Assembly: GCA_014239155.1 (NCBI GenBank)
Contig: JAAZZQ010000060.1
Location: 186,001 to 250,000 of the forward strand
DNA: 64,000 nucleotides
Origin: Lachnospiraceae bacterium
GTDB taxonomy: Bacteria; Bacillota; Clostridia; Lachnospirales; Lachnospiraceae
Direction: 5' to 3'
Shown here: positions 58,549 through 64,000 of the stretch, in pieces
Numbering within the stretch: position 1 is the first letter of the stretch
How the letters are laid out: the number at the start of each line of letters is the position of its first letter
Made by a program: the position numbers and the translations under genes
Notes under the pieces: generated by a model
What the model was told of the DNA's origin: nothing
What the model saw: the letters and a program-made list of their open reading frames with translations, nothing else
Database searches by the model: none

Positions 58549-60897
58549 ATGACAGCAAAAGAACTAATTCACGAGTTGCCAAAGGGATTGATTAAATGGC
58601 ATTCGTTTGAAAAAGGAAAACAGGCTTTATACATCACAGCATATACAGATTTGGACAGTGCATTTGCAGAGGCGCTTTCTGAGAGCGGAATTATAGTCGA
58701 ATGTGTATCTGTGAAAGAGATGAAAAGTATTGTAAAAAATAGATACCATTATATTGTAGCATCATCAGTAGTTGAGAAAACGCAAGATGTATCATGTGTC
58801 CAAAATATTTTAAGAGAAACCTACAGATTGTTGGAGAAAGATGGAAAGTTATTTTTGATTACTGAAAACCGGCTTGCAATTCGTTATTTTTGCGGAGACA
58901 GAGATCCGTTTACAGAGCGTAATTTTGATGGGATAGAGAATTATAGACGTGTCAATTTTAGGGACAGAGATTTGCAGGAAGGAAAATTGTATTCTAAAGC
59001 AGAGTTTATAGAGGTGCTAGAGAAATCTGGTTTTAGATATCACAAATTTTATTCTATTTTTCCGGATATTTCATGTCCACAAGTAATCTTTGCTGAAGAC
59101 TATATTCCACAAGAAGAACTTAACATCAGAATTTTTCCACAGTACCATAATCCAGATACTGTTTTTATTGAGGAAGAGAATTTATATACATCTTTCATAA
59201 AAAATGGTATATTCCATGCTATGGCAAATGGATTTTTAATTGAATGTCCATTGAACAATGAATTTTCAACTGTGAATCAAGTTACAGTTTCGATGGATAG
59301 AGGGAAAGAAAATGCTCTTTGCACTATTATAAGACAAAATGATTTGGTAGAGAAAAAACCATTGTATGATGAAGGTGTCTGCAAATTAGCTGAATTGGCG
59401 AAAAACAGTAGGTATTTACAAGAACACGGTATTAGAATGATAGAAGGAAGAGTAAAAGATCATTCATATATTATGCCATATGTAAATGGAATCCCTCTTG
59501 TGAGATACTTTCGATTATTGGCGAAAACTGATAAACAGAAATTTTATAGGCAGTTTGATGCATTGTGGGATTTGATACAAAATTCATCAGAACATATATC
59601 TTATGACAAGATAGACTGGGAACATTTTAATCCAATGTGGGATGAGATAAAAAGTGAAGTAGAACAAAGGAGAATTGACAGGGAAGAATGGAAACGTGTT
59701 TCGGAGTCGCAAAAAGGGAAAAAATATTTAGGACCTATATTGGCAAAAGGCTTTCCAGATTTAGTACTGGTGAATGGCATTATGACAAATGAAGGATTTG
59801 TGTTTTTTGACCAAGAATTATATGTAAAACAGTTTCCAGCAAAAGCAGTAATGATTAGAAATATTGATTTTTTATATCATGGTGATAATGAGATAGAGGT
59901 TATATTACCCAAAAAAGAATTGTTGGAACATTATGGAATACAGGAAGCGTATTTTGAAATATATTATGCACACATCTCTCATTTTCTAACAAAACTTCGG
60001 AATGATGATATTCTTTTGGAGTATCATAAATTATGTAGGACAAATTATGAAACGCTTCATTCCAATCGTCAACGCATGAACTATTCTGCTGAGGAATATC
60101 AGCGTATTTTTGTAGATATTTTTAAAGGTTTGGAAAACAGAAAATTATATCTGTTTGGTTCCGGAAATTTTACAAGAAAATTCCTTGCAATGTATGGAGA
60201 GGATTATCATGTGTGTGGAATTTTGGATAATGATAGACAGAAATGGGGAAATGAACTCGAGGGAATAAAGATTCAAGCCCCTTCCTTATTGGAAACGATG
60301 GAACCAAGTACTTATAAGGTAATTATTTGCATAAAAGAATATACAGGAGTACTTAGACAAATTAGAAAATTGGGTGCCAAAAATATTGGAATTTATGAAA
60401 CAAATATGGAATATCCCAGAAAAACAAAGAGAATATCAGTGAAAGATACAGCACAGAATACTGATAAAAAGAAATATCATGTAGGATATATCGCGGGAGT
60501 ATTTGATTTGTTTCATATGGGGCATTTAAATTTGCTTCGGCGTGCGAAGGAGCAATGTGATTATCTTATAGTCGGCGTGGTGACAGATGAAGGTGTCAAA
60601 CAGAAAAAAAAGACAGAAGGATTTATTCCATTTGAGGAAAGGCTGGCTATTGTACAATCGTGCAAGTATGTGGATGAGGCAGTAGCAATCCCACTAGAAT
60701 ATAATGACACAAAAGATGCATATTTAAAATTTCAGTTTGATGTACAATTTTCTGGAAGCGACTATAAGAATGACCCAATTTGGTTGGAAAAACGAGAGTT
60801 TTTGCGGAAACATGGAGCAGAACTTGTATTTTTTCCATATACAGAAAGTACAAGTTCTACAAAGATAAAAGAAATGATTGAGCGAAAATTAGTATAA
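58549..60897 (+). CDS. Multidomain: methyltransferase-like + Rossmann-like module + TagD-like cytidylyltransferase
   Basis: 'ETYRLLEKDGKLFLITENRLAIRYFCG'; 'KLYLFGSGNFTRKFLAMYG'; C-terminal 'VGYIAGVFDLFHMGHLNLLRRAKEQCDYLIVGVVTDE' (HMGH). Confidence 0.85.
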   Translation: MTAKELIHELPKGLIKWHSFEKGKQALYITAYTDLDSAFAEALSESGIIVECVSVKEMKSIVKNRYHYIVASSVVEKTQDVSCVQNILRETYRLLEKDGKLFLITENRLAIRYFCGDRDPFTERNFDGIENYRRVNFRDRDLQEGKLYSKAEFIEVLEKSGFRYHKFYSIFPDISCPQVIFAEDYIPQEELNIRIFPQYHNPDTVFIEEENLYTSFIKNGIFHAMANGFLIECPLNNEFSTVNQVTVSMDRGKENALCTIIRQNDLVEKKPLYDEGVCKLAELAKNSRYLQEHGIRMIEGRVKDHSYIMPYVNGIPLVRYFRLLAKTDKQKFYRQFDALWDLIQNSSEHISYDKIDWEHFNPMWDEIKSEVEQRRIDREEWKRVSESQKGKKYLGPILAKGFPDLVLVNGIMTNEGFVFFDQELYVKQFPAKAVMIRNIDFLYHGDNEIEVILPKKELLEHYGIQEAYFEIYYAHISHFLTKLRNDDILLEYHKLCRTNYETLHSNRQRMNYSAEEYQRIFVDIFKGLENRKLYLFGSGNFTRKFLAMYGEDYHVCGILDNDRQKWGNELEGIKIQAPSLLETMEPSTYKVIICIKEYTGVLRQIRKLGAKNIGIYETNMEYPRKTKRISVKDTAQNTDKKKYHVGYIAGVFDLFHMGHLNLLRRAKEQCDYLIVGVVTDEGVKQKKKTEGFIPFEERLAIVQSCKYVDEAVAIPLEYNDTKDAYLKFQFDVQFSGSDYKNDPIWLEKREFLRKHGAELVFFPYTESTSSTKIKEMIERKLV

Positions 60898-60954
60898 ATT
60901 TATGGGGGAGAATCGAAGAACATTATATGCAATAATAAGATTTGGAGGGGGATT

Positions 60955-62181
60955 ATGAATATAGGCTGTCAAAGTGTCATCAATATAAAAAGACCAGAGC
61001 AGGGAACAGCAGATTTAAGGAATGCTGGTATTAATAGGGTTTTTCTGTCCATATATGTAAGATTTCCTCAACAAGAAAGCGGGGAAAAGGCAGAGAAAGC
61101 TATAAAAAAATATTCTTCGGTAACAATTAAGGAACGTTATGAAACAGTTGTCAAAAAGTGTATAGACAAGGGGATTCATATTACATTTATAAAAGCTCCA
61201 ATTATTCCAAGAACATTAGATATATATTCTGTGTTGCCAATACTGCAAACTGCCATAACACAATGCCTTGAACTATGTAGGATGGCAAAGTGTGGTTTTT
61301 TGCTCATAGAACTGCCGATTCAATTTAAAGGGAATTATAGGGAAGTTCAACAGACAGTGTATGATTATTGCTTGGCTATGGCAAAAAAAGCTTGGGAATG
61401 TGGTGTAACGCTTCTGCTGAAAAACCAGATAAGGGATATAGGTGGGCATCTGGTGCGCGGTTTTTGTGCGGAAGCATCGGATGCTGTAAAATGGGTGGAT
61501 AGTTTAAATAATAAACTTGGTTATAATGCTTTTGGTTTCTGTGTGGATATGGGGATATGTAATCTTTGTGGAAATGATATTCAAGCTTATATTAACACGC
61601 TTGGAAGTCGTATAAAGGTAGTGATTCTAAGGGATAATGATGGACGTAATGATATTTCACTTCTCCCATTTACATATGCAGATTCTGGAACAGACTGGCT
61701 CGGTGTTATCAGAGGACTTCGTGATATAAATTTTGATGGAGAACTTGTGGTAGATTTTTCAAGCACATATAGTTCATTTTCTCCACTTATTAGACCAACG
61801 CTTTTTAAACTTGCGAAGGAAATTGGAGATTACTTTCAGTGGCAAATTGAGATAGAAAATAATTTAAAGAAACACCAAAAATTTGTTCTTTTTGGCGCGG
61901 GGAATATGTGCCGCAATTACATGAAATGTTATGGCGAGAAATATCCACCATTGTTTACCTGTGACAACAATCCGAAACTTTGGGGAACAGCATTTGAAGG
62001 ACTAGAGGTAAAAAATCCGGAGATTTTAAGAGAGCTTCCCAAGGATTGTTGTGTGGTTATCTGCAATATTTATTACCGTGAGATAGAGGTACAGCTTCGT
62101 GAAATGGGAATTGAAAATATTGGGTATTTTAATGATGAATATATGCCGTCGTTCTATTTTGATAGATTGGACAATGAATGA
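60955..62181 (+). CDS. Sugar phosphate isomerase/epimerase-like TIM barrel with C-terminal Rossmann-like module
   Basis: Xylose-isomerase-like barrel ('FGFCVDMGICNLCGNDIQAYINTLGSRIKVVILRDNDG'); C-terminal 'FVLFGAGNMCRNYMKCYG'. Confidence 0.8.
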   Translation: MNIGCQSVINIKRPEQGTADLRNAGINRVFLSIYVRFPQQESGEKAEKAIKKYSSVTIKERYETVVKKCIDKGIHITFIKAPIIPRTLDIYSVLPILQTAITQCLELCRMAKCGFLLIELPIQFKGNYREVQQTVYDYCLAMAKKAWECGVTLLLKNQIRDIGGHLVRGFCAEASDAVKWVDSLNNKLGYNAFGFCVDMGICNLCGNDIQAYINTLGSRIKVVILRDNDGRNDISLLPFTYADSGTDWLGVIRGLRDINFDGELVVDFSSTYSSFSPLIRPTLFKLAKEIGDYFQWQIEIENNLKKHQKFVLFGAGNMCRNYMKCYGEKYPPLFTCDNNPKLWGTAFEGLEVKNPEILRELPKDCCVVICNIYYREIEVQLREMGIENIGYFNDEYMPSFYFDRLDNE

Positions 62182-62202
62182 GAGATTTCAGGAGGGAACA
62201 TA

Positions 62203-63141
62203 ATGGATATTGGTGTACAAACCAAAAATATAATAAAGGACGAATGTCCGTTGGAAGGTTTTGAATTGTTACAGCAGACAGGTTTTACTTGTTGTGATTT
62301 CAGCCTAAATTCGTATCTATTAAATTCGTCTCTATATAGATTTGAAATTAATAATTTTTTTGACCAATCGGAGGTAGAACTTGAGACATTTTTTACACCA
62401 CATAAAAGAGCAGCAAAAACTGCAAATATCAAGATAAATCAGATGCATATGCCATATCCAAATTATGTGCCAAATGGCGGAGATGAATTAAACGATTATC
62501 TAAAAAATATTGTTGCGCCAAAAAGTATGAAGATATGTGCTTTTATGGACTGCCAATATATTGTGATACACGGTTTTAAACTTGCGCACTACTTAGGATC
62601 AGAAGAAGTAGAATGGAAGAAAACTCTGGAATTTATCGAGTTTCTTGCGCCGCTGGCAAAGGAGCTGGGCATTACCATATGTATTGAAAATATTTATACT
62701 AATATTGGAAATCATATTGTGGAAGGACCATGCTGTGATGCTAGAAAGGCAGCAGCTAGAATAGACACTGTAAATGAAAAATATGGTGCAGAAGTTTTGG
62801 GATTTTGTTTTGATACTGGACACGCAAACCTTGTTGGGATTGACTTTGAGGATTTTATAATGGTTCTTGGAAATCGACTAAAAGTTTTGCATATTCATGA
62901 TAATGATGGTGTTCGCGATTTGCACCAAATTCCTTTCACGTTTACAAGAAGTCGTGAAAATAAAACTTCCACGGACTGGGAAGGTTTTATTACAGGACTT
63001 AAAAAAATACATTTTAATCGTGTACTAAGCTTTGAGACTGCGCCAGTACTCACAGCTTTTCCAGATGCTATGAAGGTAGATACGCTCAGTTTTATTGCCA
63101 ATATAGGAAAATATTTTTCTGGCGTTTTGGGGAAGAAATAG
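62203..63141 (+). CDS. Sugar phosphate isomerase/epimerase (xylose-isomerase-like TIM barrel)
   Basis: 'ITICIENIYTN', 'LGFCFDTGHANLVGIDFEDFIMVLGNRLKVLHIHDNDGVRDLHQIPF'. Confidence 0.9.
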   Translation: MDIGVQTKNIIKDECPLEGFELLQQTGFTCCDFSLNSYLLNSSLYRFEINNFFDQSEVELETFFTPHKRAAKTANIKINQMHMPYPNYVPNGGDELNDYLKNIVAPKSMKICAFMDCQYIVIHGFKLAHYLGSEEVEWKKTLEFIEFLAPLAKELGITICIENIYTNIGNHIVEGPCCDARKAAARIDTVNEKYGAEVLGFCFDTGHANLVGIDFEDFIMVLGNRLKVLHIHDNDGVRDLHQIPFTFTRSRENKTSTDWEGFITGLKKIHFNRVLSFETAPVLTAFPDAMKVDTLSFIANIGKYFSGVLGKK

Positions 63142-63189
63142 GATAATTAGAAAATACATAATCACATCACAGCAGGAGATACTATAATA

Positions 63190-63222
63190 TGCAGTCTGTT
63201 ACAGACTGCATGAGATTTTTTG
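63190..63222 (+). terminator. Rho-independent terminator of glycan cluster
   Basis: TGCAGTCTG-TTA-CAGACTGCA followed by TGAGATTTTTT. Confidence 0.75.
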
Positions 63223-63251
63223 TAGCGCATAGATAAGAATGAGGTGTGATT

Positions 63252-63458
63252 ATGGATTATACAGATGGTTTGCAAGGCGGTGTGCTGCCGCTTGGGCTGG
63301 CGTTTGGATTAGCGATGGACGAGCAGGCAATCAATAATTATGGTAAGTTGACAGAATATGAAAAAGAACGAATTCTTGCGGAGAGCAAAAATGTGAAGAG
63401 CAAAGAAGAAATGCAGGAGTTGATACAGCGTATCAGTGATGGAGATACAATGATATAG
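63252..63458 (+). CDS. Small conserved-looking protein of unknown function
   Basis: 'MDYTDGLQGGVLPLGLAFGLAMDEQAINNYGKLTEYEKERIL'; RBS-like AGGTG upstream; followed by a terminator. Confidence 0.5.
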   Translation: MDYTDGLQGGVLPLGLAFGLAMDEQAINNYGKLTEYEKERILAESKNVKSKEEMQELIQRISDGDTMI

Positions 63459-63474
63459 TCAACAGAACGGCAGA

Positions 63475-63524
63475 AATGGCGGCAGAGGTCTAGAAAATGG
63501 CTTTGCCGCCATTGTTATTTTATA
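63475..63524 (+). terminator. Rho-independent terminator
   Basis: AATGGCGGCA...TGCCGCCATT followed by T-rich GTTATTTTAT. Confidence 0.7.
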
Positions 63525-63640
63525 CAAAAAATCATGGAATAAACTGTAAAAAAGTGAAATTTTTTTATTTCGCTCTTTTAATATAATAGGATTTAGTGTA
63601 TCATTGAGGAAGGAACATATTCAGAAACTGTAAGGATAGG

Positions 63641-63741
63641 TTACAGTTTGGTCTAGGACTTTGCATTTACTGCAAATTATGGCTTTATAAGCCACGTAAA
63701 ATTGCGTAGTGGTAGAAACGCATCGAGCATGTGGCTTGTGA
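63641..63741 (+). repeat. Structured intergenic repeat, copy 2
   Basis: ACAGTTTGGTCTAGGACTTTGCATTTACTGCAAA followed by AAGCCAC...GTGGCTT structure; resembles copy at 17735. Confidence 0.5.
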
Positions 63742-63784
63742 TGGCGCGGTTTTCGTATGATATAGAGTGATTAAGAGGGCAGCA

Positions 63785-64000
63785 ATGGATTGTAAAGAGG
63801 CGCAGCGATACATTCATCTGTTTTTGAAAGATGAACTAGACAGGGATACGGAGTATCAATTGGTGGAACATATAACTTCCTGCAGTGAGTGTATGGAGGA
63901 ACTTACGGTTGAATACCTTTTATTAGAAGGTATCAGCAGACTTGAGAATGATGAGGATATAGATGTGCAGAGTGAACTGGAAGATAGGCTGAATCGGATT
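63785..64000 (+). CDS. Zinc-finger (zf-HC2, anti-sigma-like) protein, truncated at window end
   Basis: 'MDCKEAQRYIHLFLKDELDRDTEYQLVEHITSCSECMEEL' contains HxxxCxxC. Confidence 0.7.
   Translation, partial: MDCKEAQRYIHLFLKDELDRDTEYQLVEHITSCSECMEELTVEYLLLEGISRLENDEDIDVQSELEDRLNRI

Noticed and set aside
1-64000. CRISPR array
   Set aside because: No regularly spaced direct repeats with unique spacers seen.

Overview
The window looks like a low-GC Firmicutes (Lachnospiraceae/Clostridia-like) accessory region in three blocks. (1) ~1-17.5 kb: the 3' part of a BREX phage-defence locus (brxC partial, SF0329-like small gene, pglX, pglZ). Between pglX and pglZ it carries a 1182-aa HD+GHKL ATPase, a Septu/PtuA-like ATPase with a partner that keeps the ends but not the core of an HNH protein, two small membrane proteins, and gene remnants (HD phosphohydrolase N-terminus, carbamoyltransferase). 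A bidirectional terminator and tRNA-Leu(CAA) follow. (2) ~17.8-20.2 kb: an SDR gene, then a tyrosine recombinase lying between two inverted lox/dif-like sites. (3) ~20.2-63.2 kb: a large glycopolymer cluster, probably a phosphodiester-linked (teichoic-acid-like) cell-surface polymer, with many glycosyltransferases, CDP-alditol enzymes, LicD, CapF/CapG and DXS/IspD-like enzymes. At 28.6-31.9 kb it is interrupted by a second tyrosine recombinase enclosed by perfect 31-bp inverted repeats, followed by a TnpB-like protein that appears to lack all RuvC catalytic acids and a strongly structured non-coding segment. The most interesting points are the two Hin-like, self-inverting tyrosine-recombinase cassettes, the apparently nuclease-dead TnpB-like gene beside one of them, the unusual insertions in the BREX locus, and a Rossmann-like module fused in different positions to about ten proteins of the glycan cluster. 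All calls come from reading the sequence by eye and family recall; no searches were run.
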